Counted from the first letter of the stretch, positions 1-9,739 are shown. The stretch: 64,000 nucleotides of DNA from an uncultured Gammaproteobacteria bacterium (GCA_947258715.1 CAMYJH010000002.1:219654-283653); one strand, 5' to 3'. The notes: generated from the sequence alone by a model not told the origin. A program made the numbers and translations.

Positions 1-441
1 CCGCAGCGGGAGGGCGAGCGGAGGTTTGTCGGCGGTCACCGCTATCGGCACGCCGCCAGATTCCGCCTCGTTGTAGAGATGAAACAGCGCTTCCTCCCAG
101 ATCTTCAGCCCGGCGATGGCGTGGACGTCGTCGATACAGACTATGCGCGCGCGCTCAAGACCGGCCAGCATGGCGGGATCGAGTTCGGCGTGGGACACGA
201 GCGGCACGTAGGCGGTGGCGCGCCCACCCACAGCGGCTTCGGCGCACGTGGCCCCGAGGAGATGGGTCTTACCGCTGCCCGCGCCGCCCCAAAGATAAAT
301 CAGCGGCCCATGGGCGCCGCTGGCCAGTTGCCGCAGCGCAATTATTGCCGGCTGATTTCGTCCGGGAACGAAGTTAGCAAAATCGTGCCCTTCGCTGAGC
401 GCGACGCCGAGAGTGAGTTGGCGAGCGCGCTGTTCTTCCAT
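1..441 (-). CDS. hda: Hda, DnaA-related replication regulator (3' end outside window)
   Basis: This is the N-terminal 147 codons of a DnaA-like AAA+ protein; the rest lies beyond the left edge. The translation begins MEEQRARQLTLGV and carries a Walker A motif (GGAGSGKTHL) and a Walker B-type stretch (RIVCIDDVHAIAG), preceded by the N-terminal FVPGRN motif seen in Hda and DnaA. There is no DnaA N-terminal DnaB-binding domain, which points to Hda. In this family the protein works with the beta clamp to stimulate ATP hydrolysis by DnaA and prevent over-initiation. The ATG at 441 is preceded directly by an in-frame GTG, so the start could be one codon earlier. It lies downstream of the DUF2066 gene on the same strand, a common gammaproteobacterial order. 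Confidence 0.9.
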   Translation of the reverse strand, partial: MEEQRARQLTLGVALSEGHDFANFVPGRNQPAIIALRQLASGAHGPLIYLWGGAGSGKTHLLGATCAEAAVGGRATAYVPLVSHAELDPAMLAGLERARIVCIDDVHAIAGLKIWEEALFHLYNEAESGGVPIAVTADKPPLALPLR

Positions 442-506
442 CACTTCAGGGGTGTTTATTTGTCTTAAGCCCAGACGCGCGCCGCCATAAGGCGCTCAAG
501 CCTAGC

Positions 507-1595
507 TCAAGGCAAGAGCCGGAATCTCAGCTCCGGGTCGCCGGGAAGGCTTTCCCGCGCCAGCGTGCCGCCCAGCGCAACCACCTTGAGCAGCGCATCC
601 TGGCCGCCGCGGGTTTCGACGAAAAACCTCACTTCGTCGGTGCTTACCCGGGTCACGCTCACGTCCGTGATTTGTTCCAGCGTGCTCAGGTATTCCAGCG
701 CCCGGGCGTAGTCACCCGTGCTACGCACGCCGCTGACAATGACCCCGAATCCGTAAGCGCCTGCGATTCCGCTGGGAGCGGCAAAGCGAAACGCGAGCTG
801 AGTTGCCAAGGCGTTAACCGCGTCGGCTAAGAGCAACTCCAGGATGTCGCCTTGGTTCGACCACTCCTCCACCGCGTCGCCCGCAATCAGACTGAAGCGG
901 CCCTCCCACAGCGTCGGAAGCAGGCGATATACGCGCCCGGTAAAGATCACGTTGGACTGGTAGCGGCTGGATGCCTGCTGAATGCGATCGCTGAATCCGC
1001 CCCACACGTCGCTGACCCGAAGTCGGCTTTGATCCTCCAGGTCCAGAAGCGGCAGCACCACCGGTACGCCCCGCTGGCGGGCGGCGTCGCGCATGATAGC
1101 ACTGAGTTCTGGCGCCTCTTCTCCGCCCAGGATGCGGCGCGTGCCGGACTGATCCACCGCCACCCAGACCATGACCGCCGGGCGCACCCGCCCCCAAACT
1201 CGGAGTCCCGCGTCGCGCACCAGGCTGTCCACCACCCGGGCATCGAAACGCGCCCACAGCCGCCAGCGCTGCTCGGGCGCCTGGGCTTCGGCTGCCCCCG
1301 AAGCCGGAGCCTGGCGATATCGAAACTGCTGCACCAAGCGGCCAGGTTTCTCCACCGCCCGCACCAGCGTCGAATTGGAGCGGGCTCCGGGCACACCGCT
1401 GACCTTGGTGATGACGCGAAGCAGCGCTTCGCCTAAGCCGGCTTCCCTCGCGGCCTCGGACCGATCTGCGACCGGCACCTCGGCCTCGTAAAGGTCGGGC
1501 ACTTCCACCGCCGACAGCGACACCGATCCAAGCAGAGCGCAAAGCGCCAGCATAAGCAGGCTGAACAGCAACCGTCGCGCGCGGACAGCGATCAT
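507..1595 (-). CDS. DUF2066 family exported protein
   Basis: This 362-residue protein has an N-terminal signal sequence (two Arg-rich residues, then a hydrophobic core at about residues 8-30 ending near SLSA). The mature part resembles the DUF2066 family, which sits between purM and hda in many gammaproteobacteria. Features seen are the opening [15 protein letters not shown] segment, a [13 protein letters not shown] segment and a C-terminal domain with alternating hydrophobic strands. No catalytic motif is visible and the function of the family is unknown. It diverges from purM with only about 70 bases between the starts, so the two promoters must lie close together or overlap. Confidence 0.8.
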   Translation of the reverse strand: MIAVRARRLLFSLLMLALCALLGSVSLSAVEVPDLYEAEVPVADRSEAAREAGLGEALLRVITKVSGVPGARSNSTLVRAVEKPGRLVQQFRYRQAPASGAAEAQAPEQRWRLWARFDARVVDSLVRDAGLRVWGRVRPAVMVWVAVDQSGTRRILGGEEAPELSAIMRDAARQRGVPVVLPLLDLEDQSRLRVSDVWGGFSDRIQQASSRYQSNVIFTGRVYRLLPTLWEGRFSLIAGDAVEEWSNQGDILELLLADAVNALATQLAFRFAAPSGIAGAYGFGVIVSGVRSTGDYARALEYLSTLEQITDVSVTRVSTDEVRFFVETRGGQDALLKVVALGGTLARESLPGDPELRFRLLP

Positions 1596-1667
1596 GTCGT
1601 GGACGCTATGGAAGGCTTTATCCTAAGTCAAGGTTTGCAGGCCAATAGAGGTGGTCTTAACATCCCT

Positions 1668-2717
1668 ATGGTGAAAGGTCGGGGTCGAAAGCGATTGAGC
1701 TACCGGGACGCCGGCGTGGATATTGACCGCGGGAACCGCCTGGTCGAACGCATCAAGCCGCTGGCGCAAACCACCGCCAGTGCCAACGTCATCGCCGGTA
1801 TCGGCGGCTTCGGCGCCTTGTTTTCACTTCCCGTGGAACGTTACCGCGAGCCGGTGCTGGTGTCCGCTACCGACGGCGTGGGAACGAAGCTTTTGCTTGC
1901 AATCTCAAGCGGAGCCCACGACACCATAGGCATTGATCTGGTGGCCATGTGCGCCAACGACGTGGTGGTTCAGGGGGCCGAACCGCTGTTCTTTCTCGAC
2001 TATTTCGCCACCGGCCGGCTCGACGACGAGGTGGCTCACGCGGTGGTGTCCGGAATCACCGAAGGATGCCGCCAGGCGGGCGCCGCGTTGATCGGCGGGG
2101 AAACCGCGGAGATGCCGGGGATGTATGCCGAAGGCCATTACGATCTTGCCGGTTTTTGCGTGGGCGTGGTGGAGCGTGCCGACATTATTCAAAGCTCACG
2201 CGTCAGGCCAGGAGATCGAGTCATCGGGCTCGCATCCAGTGGCTTTCATTCCAACGGTTACTCGCTGGTTCGAAAAGCGCTCGAGCTGTCCGGCTCGGAT
2301 TTGTCTCTTCCCCTTGGAACGGAGAAGCTTGGAGCCGCTTTGCTCGAGCCCACGCGAATATATGTGCGCAGCGTGCTGGCGCTGCTTGGCGAAATCAAAG
2401 TCAGCGCGGCCGCCCACATAACCGGCGGCGGGCTGGTGGAGAATCTGCCCCGGGTGCTCCCGGATTTCACCTGCGCCGAGCTGGACGCAAGCGCATGGAC
2501 GCGGCCAAAAGTGTTCGAGTGGATCCAAGAAATTGCCGAAATCACCTCTGAAGAAATGTACCGCACGTTCAATTGCGGGATCGGGATGACCGTTTGCGTG
2601 CCTTCCTCGGACGCCGACGCCGCAGTGGGCCTGCTCGAGTCCATGGGCGAGCAGGCCCAGATTATCGGAGAGATCCGAGCATCGGATTCGAAGGCGCCGG
2701 AGACCGTTGTATCTTGA
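1668..2717 (+). CDS. purM: Phosphoribosylformylglycinamidine cyclo-ligase (AIR synthetase)
   Basis: PurM closes the imidazole ring in purine synthesis, turning FGAM and ATP into AIR. The 349-residue product shows the family's [20 protein letters not shown] opening, the [10 protein letters not shown] nucleotide-binding loop and the [13 protein letters not shown] motif near residue 250. The frame is open upstream to 1599, but the ATG at 1668 gives the usual PurM length and follows a purine-rich GAGGTGG at 1648-1654. The stop overlaps the next gene, purN, so the two are translationally coupled, as in E. coli and many relatives. Confidence 0.95.
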   Translation: MVKGRGRKRLSYRDAGVDIDRGNRLVERIKPLAQTTASANVIAGIGGFGALFSLPVERYREPVLVSATDGVGTKLLLAISSGAHDTIGIDLVAMCANDVVVQGAEPLFFLDYFATGRLDDEVAHAVVSGITEGCRQAGAALIGGETAEMPGMYAEGHYDLAGFCVGVVERADIIQSSRVRPGDRVIGLASSGFHSNGYSLVRKALELSGSDLSLPLGTEKLGAALLEPTRIYVRSVLALLGEIKVSAAAHITGGGLVENLPRVLPDFTCAELDASAWTRPKVFEWIQEIAEITSEEMYRTFNCGIGMTVCVPSSDADAAVGLLESMGEQAQIIGEIRASDSKAPETVVS

Positions 2718-3352
2718 CTCCTTCAAAACTCCCGTTGGTGGTGCTGATTTCCGGACGCGGCAGCAACCTTCAATCCATTATCGACACGATTAGCGACGGC
2801 AGCCTGCCGGCGGAAATGCGCGCGGTATTGAGCAATGAACCGGACGCATATGGTCTTGAGCGCGCGCGTCGCGCGGGAGTCGAAACGCGCGTTGTCAATC
2901 ATCGCGACTATAAAAGCCGCCGCCAGTTCGACACCGCGCTGATGAATATCATCGATGAATTCGACCCCGGACTGGTGGTGCTCGCGGGCTTCATGCGGAT
3001 CCTCACCCCCGCTTTCGTCAACCACTATTCCGGCCGCCTGATGAATATTCACCCATCCCTGCTGCCGGACTTTCCCGGACTCGACACCCATCAGCGGGCG
3101 CTGGACGCGGGAGTGAAAGAGCACGGCGCCAGCGTCCACTTCGTGACGCCGGACCTGGACGGTGGACCGGTGATCGTCCAGGCGCGCGTGCCGGTCAAGG
3201 AGTCCGACGACGCGGACACCCTGGCCGCGCGGGTGCTCGAGCGCGAGCACGTGATCTATCCGCAGGCGATTAGATGGTTTGCCGAGGGACGGCTTACAAT
3301 CGAGAACGGTAAAGTGCTTCTAGACGGAATGCCAAGCCTCGATCGCCACTGA
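2714..3352 (+). CDS. purN: Phosphoribosylglycinamide formyltransferase 1
   Basis: PurN transfers a formyl group from 10-formyl-THF to GAR. The product has the N-terminal [13 protein letters not shown] motif, the [20 protein letters not shown] active-site region (Asn and His catalytic pair) and the downstream [13 protein letters not shown] segment that supplies the catalytic Asp. No ATG is near the expected start. A TTG at 2714, overlapping the purM TGA as TTGA, gives 212 residues, the normal length, and is the best choice. The frame stays open upstream inside purM to 2573, but that extension has no PurN similarity. Confidence 0.93.
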   Translation: MTPSKLPLVVLISGRGSNLQSIIDTISDGSLPAEMRAVLSNEPDAYGLERARRAGVETRVVNHRDYKSRRQFDTALMNIIDEFDPGLVVLAGFMRILTPAFVNHYSGRLMNIHPSLLPDFPGLDTHQRALDAGVKEHGASVHFVTPDLDGGPVIVQARVPVKESDDADTLAARVLEREHVIYPQAIRWFAEGRLTIENGKVLLDGMPSLDRH

Positions 3353-3364
3353 AGGTGCTCATAT

Positions 3365-4708
3365 TCAGCGTAGCGCGTTAGGCCCGAAACGATCGGGGTC
3401 GATGACGTCCAGCGTGCCGCGGCGCGGCAATCCCGAAAGCGCGCGCAAAGAAACAATTTGAACCTGTTCCCTTGACCATCCATTCTTGAGCGCAAGGTCC
3501 ATTCCGGGAAGTTGCCAAACATCATTCGAATCGACCAAAAAAAGTGCGCCTTCATTCGGGCCTAACGGCACCGCGAAAAGTCCCTTCAGTCGCTTACGCA
3601 GCTTATCGCGCGCCGCCGCCGCCAAAACGCCGGCAATGACTGCATAACCTGCCTCTATCGGATGACCATTATCGTTCGAGGGATACAGAGGAAGACCCTC
3701 GACGGCCGCGCCCGCAAGCGGGCCCGTGACATCTACATACAAGGCAGACGGCACGGCGCGCAGCGCGTCTGCAAGCTCGGCGATACGTTTTCCTTCCTCT
3801 TCCACCAGGCGCTTAAATTTGGCCGTTGGAGTGATGCCGTCAAGGCGAAGCTTGTTGGCAAATACGTACTCTTTGGTGGGGATGATGGTAAACATGACCG
3901 CAATCCCAAAGGGAAGGGTTACGCGGCGTATTTCCCGCGCCGCGTTCGCCATCACTCCGTACCCAGCGTGAACCACCGGATGGTCGTCGTTGGAGGGCAA
4001 CCGCAACGAAGGGGTGAAAACCGTTTCGAATCCGTCTTTGAAGGCGACGACCCACCTTTCCTCCGGCGGCACCGGGAAGTTAACAACCGGCATGTCCGCT
4101 GGGCTAAGAGCCTCCACCGGGCGCAAATCCTTGAATCGGTCGAGCTTGTAGGCTAGAAGAAACGACTCGAGTGGGTCGTTGCCGGTGTAGAAGGCCACGA
4201 TGAGAAGCCTTGGCCGAAACGTGGTCGCCTTGGTGGCCATCTCCAGATACTGTACGCCGCCCCAGCCGACGGAGGCCATGTTATATGTAACGGATTGAAA
4301 ATCGCTGAGAGATTCCATCATCCGGCTCGGCCAGTTGTTCTCCAGCACCACGTTGTTTCCGTACGTTTGACTGTCACCAATGACTGCTATGTCGGCGTGC
4401 ACAGGGACCTCGCGGTTACGAAAACCGAGAACGTCATGTGGACCCTGATTCGTCAGCTCCGGGAGGCGCGGGCGACCACGAGTTACGGTCACCGGATCGT
4501 TTAGCAGAAATTCGTCGCTGGTGTAATCCGACTGGCGAAATACGCCGTCGAAAAACGGCGGCAATCTCTCACTGCTTGTTACCAATCTCAGGTCCACTGG
4601 CAGCCCAATGAGCTGAGGCGCAAGCCAGCGCAAGATTCCTAACGAGGCTGCCAGCGTCACCAGCAAAACGCCAGAGAGCATCAGCCATTCTTTTCTTAGC
4701 GCCGTCAC
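3365..4708 (-). CDS. Membrane-anchored SGNH/GDSL-type hydrolase
   Basis: This 447-residue protein has one N-terminal membrane segment (about residues 9-35) followed by a large, presumably periplasmic domain. The SGNH hydrolase blocks are complete: block I VIGDSQTYG with Ser113, block III TGND near residue 177, and block V as Asp346/His349 in NDNGHP. Enzymes of this type remove or transfer acyl groups on sugars or lipids, and AlgX/AlgJ-like polysaccharide O-acetylation proteins share the GDSxT block; the substrate here cannot be read. The GTG start overlaps the trmJ stop as GTGA, so expression is coupled to trmJ. A coding frame on the opposite strand (3662-4156) is a shadow. Confidence 0.75.
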   Translation of the reverse strand: MTALRKEWLMLSGVLLVTLAASLGILRWLAPQLIGLPVDLRLVTSSERLPPFFDGVFRQSDYTSDEFLLNDPVTVTRGRPRLPELTNQGPHDVLGFRNREVPVHADIAVIGDSQTYGNNVVLENNWPSRMMESLSDFQSVTYNMASVGWGGVQYLEMATKATTFRPRLLIVAFYTGNDPLESFLLAYKLDRFKDLRPVEALSPADMPVVNFPVPPEERWVVAFKDGFETVFTPSLRLPSNDDHPVVHAGYGVMANAAREIRRVTLPFGIAVMFTIIPTKEYVFANKLRLDGITPTAKFKRLVEEEGKRIAELADALRAVPSALYVDVTGPLAGAAVEGLPLYPSNDNGHPIEAGYAVIAGVLAAAARDKLRKRLKGLFAVPLGPNEGALFLVDSNDVWQLPGMDLALKNGWSREQVQIVSLRALSGLPRRGTLDVIDPDRFGPNALR

Positions 4709-5505
4709 TCGGACTCGCTCCCGACTATGGCTTTATGGCGGCGCGCCGCGGCTTTTCTCGCCGCGCTGAGGATACCCATCAAAATATTGAGCTCTATAGC
4801 GTCCGGGTTGGCGCGGCTAAATAGCCGCCGCAGCCGTCGCATCAGCTGCTTGGGCGCTTCCGGATCCAGGTAACCCACCTCGGTCAACGTCTGCTCAAGG
4901 CTCGAGTAAAAACGCTCCATGTTCTCCACCAGAGCCGGGACCCGCCCAGCATCTATACCGGAGAGCGAAGAGGGAAGCTGGCGTCGGATCTCGTAGCCGA
5001 GAATCTGGACCGCGGAGGCTATATTCAGGGAGGCGAACGTGGGCTCCGTGGGGATGGTCGTCACCCCGTGACAGCGTTCGATTTCCTGATTGCTGAGCCC
5101 GGAGCTCTCGCGACCGAATACCAGAGCGACGTCGCAATGCGCCGCTTTTTCCAGCACGCGCGCCGCGCATTGGTCGGGCAATAACTCTTCTGCAGGTAGC
5201 CGCCGGGGCCTCGCGGTGGTGCCAATGACCCAGCCGCAACGGGCGATTGCGGAGACAAAATCGTCGTAGACCTCGGCGTCAAAGAGAATGTCGTCGGCGC
5301 CCGCGGCGCGGGCCGTCGCTTCCGCGGACGGAAACGACTTCGGATTCACCAGGTGCAGCCGGGAAAGACCCATGGTCTTCATGGCCCTCGCGGTGGCGCC
5401 GATGTTACCCGGGTGCGTGGGCTCCACGAGGACAATTCGAATGGCGTCGAGTCTTTCCTTTTCAAGCATGGCGGGGCGCAGATCCGAGGCGTCGATGCCG
5501 CTCAT
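4705..5505 (-). CDS. trmJ: tRNA (cytidine/uridine-2'-O-)-methyltransferase TrmJ
   Basis: This is a SPOUT-class methyltransferase that 2'-O-methylates position 32 of several tRNAs. Diagnostic stretches are IRIVLVEPTHPGNIGATARA near residue 24, LVFGRESSGLSNQEIERC with the SAM-binding knot, and TIPTEPTFASLNIASAVQIL. The C-terminal about 80 residues form the helical extension of TrmJ. The length of 266 residues is normal. Met1 at 5505 is used here; Met13 is an alternative, and neither has a good Shine-Dalgarno. A perfect TATAAT lies just upstream. Confidence 0.92.
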   Translation of the reverse strand: MSGIDASDLRPAMLEKERLDAIRIVLVEPTHPGNIGATARAMKTMGLSRLHLVNPKSFPSAEATARAAGADDILFDAEVYDDFVSAIARCGWVIGTTARPRRLPAEELLPDQCAARVLEKAAHCDVALVFGRESSGLSNQEIERCHGVTTIPTEPTFASLNIASAVQILGYEIRRQLPSSLSGIDAGRVPALVENMERFYSSLEQTLTEVGYLDPEAPKQLMRRLRRLFSRANPDAIELNILMGILSAARKAAARRHKAIVGSESE

Positions 5506-5523
5506 TTAAGCGAGGGTGAAAGG

Positions 5524-5552
5524 ATTATAGATTGGATCCGCTATCATTCCAG
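5524..5552 (-). promoter_or_regulatory. Predicted sigma-70 promoter for trmJ
   Basis: On the minus strand the sequence reads CTGGAA, 17 bases, TATAAT. The -10 box is perfect and the -35 is weak (3 of 6). Transcription would start near 5517, leaving a leader of only about 12 bases before the trmJ ATG. Confidence 0.45.
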
Positions 5553-5608
5553 GAGCGCTCCAACGCAAAACATGCATCTTTGATGGTTAATGCGGAACAT
5601 GGTTGGCT

Positions 5609-5637
5609 TTGGACGGACCGCTGCGAGCCCGTACAAT
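5609..5637 (+). promoter_or_regulatory. Predicted sigma-70 promoter for suhB
   Basis: TTGGAC, a 17-base spacer and TACAAT lie 33 bases upstream of the suhB GTG. Spacing is ideal and the boxes match 4/6 and 5/6. This position supports the downstream GTG start rather than the upstream open frame. Confidence 0.55.
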
Positions 5638-5669
5638 ACGCCGCTACCCGCGCGAGCCCGGAAACAGAC

Positions 5670-6470
5670 GTGCAGCCTATACTCAACATTGCGATACGCG
5701 CCGCCCGCTCCGCCGGTGCGCTCATCGTTAGGCAGCTGGAGCGGGTGGATTCGCTGAACGTCACCGCCAAAGGCCGCAACGATTTCGTAACCGAAGTTGA
5801 TCAGCGGGCGGAGCAAATCATCATCGATACCATCCACAAGGCATACCCGGATCATGGGATCCTAGCCGAGGAGTCCGGTCAACAAGGCGGCGATGAATAC
5901 GTTTGGATTATCGATCCGCTGGACGGTACCACGAATTTCCTCCACAACTTTCCGCATTTTGCGATCTCAATCGCAGTGGAGCATCGCTCACAAACTGCTC
6001 ACGGAGTGATCTTCGATCCCGTGCGCCAGGAATTGTTCACGGCCAGCCGGGGTGAGGGCGCTCAGCTGGGCAATCGCAGGATCCGCGTAAGCCGAAGATC
6101 GGATCTCGATACCGCACTGCTCGGCACCGGTTTTCCGTTTCGAGAGCTTTCCCACCTCGACGATTATTTATCGACGCTGCGGGCATTCATGCCGAATTGC
6201 ACCGGGATCAGGCGCGCGGGTTCTGCGGCCCTTGATCTGGCCTACGTCGCGGCCGGAAGACTGGACGGCTTTTGGGAATTCGGGCTCAAGCGCTGGGACA
6301 TTGCCGCCGGCGCTCTGCTCATCCACGAGGCGGGCGGGTTCGTCAGCGATCCCATGGGCGGCGAAAGCTACCTCGATTGCGGAGACATCGTCGCTGGCAA
6401 TCCGAAGATCTCAAAAAAAATGCTACAGACGCTACACCCTCTCCTTTCCGGGAAAAAGCCTCGAAGCTGA
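5670..6470 (+). CDS. suhB: Inositol-1-monophosphatase SuhB
   Basis: A 266-residue Mg-dependent phosphatase of the IMPase superfamily. All metal-site motifs are present: GILAEESG, WIIDPLDGTTNF and, near the C-terminus, LKRWDIAAGALLIHEAGG. In gammaproteobacteria SuhB also acts with NusA in rRNA antitermination complexes. The frame is open from 5532, but the family begins at xQPILNIAIRAARSAG, which matches a GTG at 5670. The predicted promoter at 5609-5637 overlaps the upstream part of the open frame, which also argues against the longer start. It is divergent from trmJ, as in many relatives. Confidence 0.93.
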   Translation: MQPILNIAIRAARSAGALIVRQLERVDSLNVTAKGRNDFVTEVDQRAEQIIIDTIHKAYPDHGILAEESGQQGGDEYVWIIDPLDGTTNFLHNFPHFAISIAVEHRSQTAHGVIFDPVRQELFTASRGEGAQLGNRRIRVSRRSDLDTALLGTGFPFRELSHLDDYLSTLRAFMPNCTGIRRAGSAALDLAYVAAGRLDGFWEFGLKRWDIAAGALLIHEAGGFVSDPMGGESYLDCGDIVAGNPKISKKMLQTLHPLLSGKKPRS

Positions 6471-6516
6471 GCTAGAACATTCGAAAACCTCGCTGATTTT
6501 AATTTGAAGGCTCGAT

Positions 6517-7386
6517 ATGAAGGGTAAAGCTGCTGGCGTAACAATAGTGATTCCAGCCAAGAACGAAGCCGAAACGCTTCCCGCGCTGCTTTCGAAAATT
6601 CAATCCGGCCTGCCGGGATTCGGAATTCTGGTGGTCGACGACGGCTCTACCGATGACACCGCCGCTATCGCCAGAAAGCACGGCGCCAAGGTTGTTTCGC
6701 TTCCATACAGCCTAGGCAACGGAGGCGCGGTCAAGGCCGGCGTTCGCAGCGTGGAGACCGAGCGGTTGGTGCTCATGGACGCCGATGGACAGCACTCACC
6801 GGAGGATATCCCGCGGCTACTCGAAGGAATGGACCGCGGTCTGGATATGGTGATAGGGGCGCGCGACCGGGAGTCACAGGCCAATTTCGGCAGGGCAACC
6901 GCCAATTCGGTATATAACCGGCTCGCAGGCTGGATGGTTGGGCGCAATATCCCGGATCTGACCTCGGGATTCCGCGCCGCCGACACAGGAAAGTTCAGGG
7001 AGTTCCTGTATCTCTTACCTAATGGATTTTCCTATCCAACGACCATAACAATGGCCTTTTTTCGCGCCGGCTACAGCGTCGACTACGTGCCGATTACCGC
7101 GGCCAAGCGCGTCACCTCGAGCCACATCAGCCCGCTCAAAGACGGCGTACGATTTCTGTTGATAATTTTTCGGGTAGGCACCCTTTATTCACCGTTGAAG
7201 ATTTTCTTTCCCTTGAGCGTAGCCTTCTTTCTCATGGGAACCACCTACTACGTCTACACTTATGCTGTCTTGAACCGATTCACCAATATGGGCGCCGTAT
7301 TATTCATCACTTCCCTGCTCATCTTTCTCATAGGACTGGTCTCCGAGCAGGTGACGAATCTTTTATACAGCCGCCGAAATGACTGA
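6517..7386 (+). CDS. Family 2 glycosyltransferase with C-terminal membrane helices
   Basis: This 289-residue protein has a GT-A domain at about 1-225, with the nucleotide-binding opening TIVIPAKNEAETLP, VVDDGSTDDT and the metal-binding region LMDADGQHSPEDI. Two predicted membrane helices follow (about 227-250 and 258-278). The layout is like dolichol/undecaprenyl-phosphate sugar synthases (DPM1/GtrB type), which load a sugar onto a lipid carrier on the cytoplasmic face. The donor sugar is unknown. It is the first gene of a same-strand run with an aminotransferase, a sulfotransferase and a flippase-like protein. Confidence 0.85.
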   Translation: MKGKAAGVTIVIPAKNEAETLPALLSKIQSGLPGFGILVVDDGSTDDTAAIARKHGAKVVSLPYSLGNGGAVKAGVRSVETERLVLMDADGQHSPEDIPRLLEGMDRGLDMVIGARDRESQANFGRATANSVYNRLAGWMVGRNIPDLTSGFRAADTGKFREFLYLLPNGFSYPTTITMAFFRAGYSVDYVPITAAKRVTSSHISPLKDGVRFLLIIFRVGTLYSPLKIFFPLSVAFFLMGTTYYVYTYAVLNRFTNMGAVLFITSLLIFLIGLVSEQVTNLLYSRRND

Positions 7387-7503
7387 ACGACGACTTTTCC
7401 CCTCCTCGTTTCGGATTAGGAGACCTGGACCTGATGTTCCTACCCAAAATGTGCCGCGCCCGCCGCGATAGCCGTCGCTTGAACCAGCATCTGGAGAAAT
7501 CTG

Positions 7504-8694
7504 ATGCCGGAACCTGATAGCGCTTCCGAGGATCAATTCCTCGTATTCGGTCAGCCGCAAATCGGCCAGGATGAAATCGATGAGGTAGTCGATTCTCTAC
7601 GCAAGGCCTGGCTCGGAACGGGTCCCAAGGTTTCCCGCTTCGAAACCGAGTTTGCCCGCTACAAGGGCATCGACAGCGCCCATGTAGCAGCTGTGAACTC
7701 CTGCACCGCAGCGCTGCATATCAGCATGCTGGCGGCCGGCATCAAGCCAGGGGACGAAGTCGTCACGACGCCCATGACTTTTTGCGCCACAGTCAACGCC
7801 ATCGCCCATGCCGGAGCAACGCCGGTGCTTGCGGACATCGACCCCGTAACCATGAATATCGACCCAGCCCAGATAGCACAGCGCATTACTCCGCGCACCC
7901 GCGGAATCGTCCCGGTTCACTTTGCCGGCCTGCCGTGCGACATGGGGTCGATAATGTCTGCCGCCGACGCGCACGGGCTGAGAGTGATCGAGGACTGCGC
8001 TCACGCCATAGAGACCGAGCTTGACGGGGTAAAAGCCGGGACCTTCGGCGATTTCGGATGTTTCAGCTTCTACGCCACTAAGAACGTGACCACCGGCGAA
8101 GGCGGGATGATCCTCGCGAAAGACACTGACGACATAGAGCGCGCCAAGATGCTGTCCCTGCACGGCATGACCAAAGACGCGTGGAAACGTTTCAGTGACG
8201 CCGGACATATCCACTACTTTGTCGTTGAGTGCGGATTCAAGTACAACATGATGGATCTGCAGGCGGCCATTGGCATTCACCAGCTCGCGCGGGTGGAACA
8301 GTCCTGGAACCGCCGCCGCGAAATCTGGGGGCGTTACCAGGAAGCGTTCGCAGATCTACCTGTTACCCTTCCGGCGGAGCCGAAGGCCGGCAGCCGTCAC
8401 GGCTACCATCTATATACGCTTCAGATCGACCAGAAAAGGACCGGAATTAGCCGGGACGCGTTTCTGGACGCCATGATCAAGCGCCGAATCGGGGTCGGCG
8501 TTCATTATCTGAGCATCGCAAAGCATCCGTACTATCAGCAGCGATTTGGTTGGCGGGCGGAGGATTACCCGAATGCTTGGAAGATCGGTCAGGAAACGGT
8601 GAGTGTTCCCTTGTCCCCCAAGCTTTCGGACGAAGACGTGGAGCGGGTCACGCGAAACGTTCGCGGCATTCTTCGGCATGATGGAGGGAGTTGA
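7504..8694 (+). CDS. DegT/DnrJ/EryC1/StrS-family PLP aminotransferase
   Basis: The 396-residue protein matches the sugar aminotransferase family that makes amino-sugars of surface glycans and antibiotics. The PLP-binding Lys is Lys193 in FSFYATKNVTTGEGGM; the family's PMTFCATVNAI and VIEDCAHAIE motifs are also present, as is the C-terminal VGVHYLSIAKHPYY segment that lines the sugar-nucleotide site. The likely reaction is transamination of a nucleotide-linked keto-sugar with glutamate, but the substrate cannot be read. A 117-base gap separates it from the GT2 gene upstream. Probably part of the same surface-glycan operon. Confidence 0.87.
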   Translation: MPEPDSASEDQFLVFGQPQIGQDEIDEVVDSLRKAWLGTGPKVSRFETEFARYKGIDSAHVAAVNSCTAALHISMLAAGIKPGDEVVTTPMTFCATVNAIAHAGATPVLADIDPVTMNIDPAQIAQRITPRTRGIVPVHFAGLPCDMGSIMSAADAHGLRVIEDCAHAIETELDGVKAGTFGDFGCFSFYATKNVTTGEGGMILAKDTDDIERAKMLSLHGMTKDAWKRFSDAGHIHYFVVECGFKYNMMDLQAAIGIHQLARVEQSWNRRREIWGRYQEAFADLPVTLPAEPKAGSRHGYHLYTLQIDQKRTGISRDAFLDAMIKRRIGVGVHYLSIAKHPYYQQRFGWRAEDYPNAWKIGQETVSVPLSPKLSDEDVERVTRNVRGILRHDGGS

Positions 8695-8767
8695 TTGTTG
8701 AAGGAGGCGGCATGACGAGCGGCCTGCGTTCACGGCCTGAGGCGCGTCATCGGCGAGCCGCGAAGTC

Positions 8768-9739
8768 TTGAGTCCCGAACTGCGTGCCAGGCTACTGTCA
8801 GGCGCCCGAATCGCTCTCGATACCGCCAACAGCCTTCTGACGCCGCTGGATGCGCTGTTTGCGCCTCGCCCAGTTGACGCCGATCAAGATGGACGATGTG
8901 TTTTCGTCCTCGGCGCCCCCCGAAGCGGTACCACCCTCGTTTATCAGGTGATTACGCAGCAGTTCGACGTCGCTTACTTCACCGGCGTCATGAACTACCT
9001 TTACGGAATGCCGAACTTGTGGGCCCGCGTAGCAAGACGCGTGGCCCGTCGTCCACCGCCGATATTCGAATCACGCTACGGAAAGACCCCCGGCGCCTTC
9101 GCGCCGGCCGAGCCTGGAAACTTCTGGTTCCGCTGGTTTCCTCGAGACGGCATCGACGGCAACTATCTCGCGGCGGAGGCATTGAGCGAACACAAGCTGA
9201 TTCAATTGCGCAACGCGCTTAACGACATGATTCGAATTCACCAGAGACCGATGGTATTCAAGAATGTTTATCTGGACATGGTGATTCCGATACTGGCCAA
9301 AGCAATACCGCAGGCTTGTTTCGTCTTCGTCGGGCGCGACATGCTGTGGAACTGTCATTCCCTGGTGTTGGCCCGCCGGAGACAGGGGTTGGAGAAGCGC
9401 TGGTGGTCGGTACAGCCGCCGGGATACCGCGATCTCCTCGGGCAGCCGCTGTGGAAACAGGCCGCGGAACAGATACTGCGCACCCGCAAAATCATCGAAC
9501 GGGATCTGCGCGAGTCGGCGGACGGCCGGTTTCTGGAAGTCGAGTACGAAGCGTTGTGCGACGATCCCCGGTCAGTGCTTGCGCGGCTTAAAGACTGGCT
9601 CGAGCCCCGGGGTTTTGTCGCTTTCCCCGACCTTCGCCTGCCCAAACGCTTTCCCCGGATGACCAAATGGACCCTCGAAGAAGACCAGCAGATCGTCCGT
9701 GAATATCTGGAACGATCGTGGCAAACGATGAAGAGCTGA
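8768..9739 (+). CDS. Sulfotransferase-family protein
   Basis: The 323-residue protein has the 5'-PAPS-binding loop VLGAPRSGTTLVYQ at about residues 47-60, the signature of sulfotransferases that move a sulfate from PAPS to a hydroxyl or amine. A second conserved region, ACFVFVGRDMLWNCHSLVLARR, resembles the 3'-phosphate-binding loop, and a C-terminal VEYEALCDDPRSVLARLKDW segment is typical of bacterial family members. The start is a TTG at 8768 with no clear Shine-Dalgarno. The coding end overlaps the next gene by 22 bases. The acceptor is unknown; neighbours suggest a glycan or glycolipid. Confidence 0.8.
   Translation: MSPELRARLLSGARIALDTANSLLTPLDALFAPRPVDADQDGRCVFVLGAPRSGTTLVYQVITQQFDVAYFTGVMNYLYGMPNLWARVARRVARRPPPIFESRYGKTPGAFAPAEPGNFWFRWFPRDGIDGNYLAAEALSEHKLIQLRNALNDMIRIHQRPMVFKNVYLDMVIPILAKAIPQACFVFVGRDMLWNCHSLVLARRRQGLEKRWWSVQPPGYRDLLGQPLWKQAAEQILRTRKIIERDLRESADGRFLEVEYEALCDDPRSVLARLKDWLEPRGFVAFPDLRLPKRFPRMTKWTLEEDQQIVREYLERSWQTMKS

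Noticed and set aside
852-1436. Plus-strand open frame of 194 codons
   Set aside because: Lies wholly inside the DUF2066 gene and has no recognisable content; high-GC shadow.
1596-1667. Purine riboswitch upstream of purM
   Set aside because: Only about 70 bases separate the divergent genes and no conserved aptamer core was visible.
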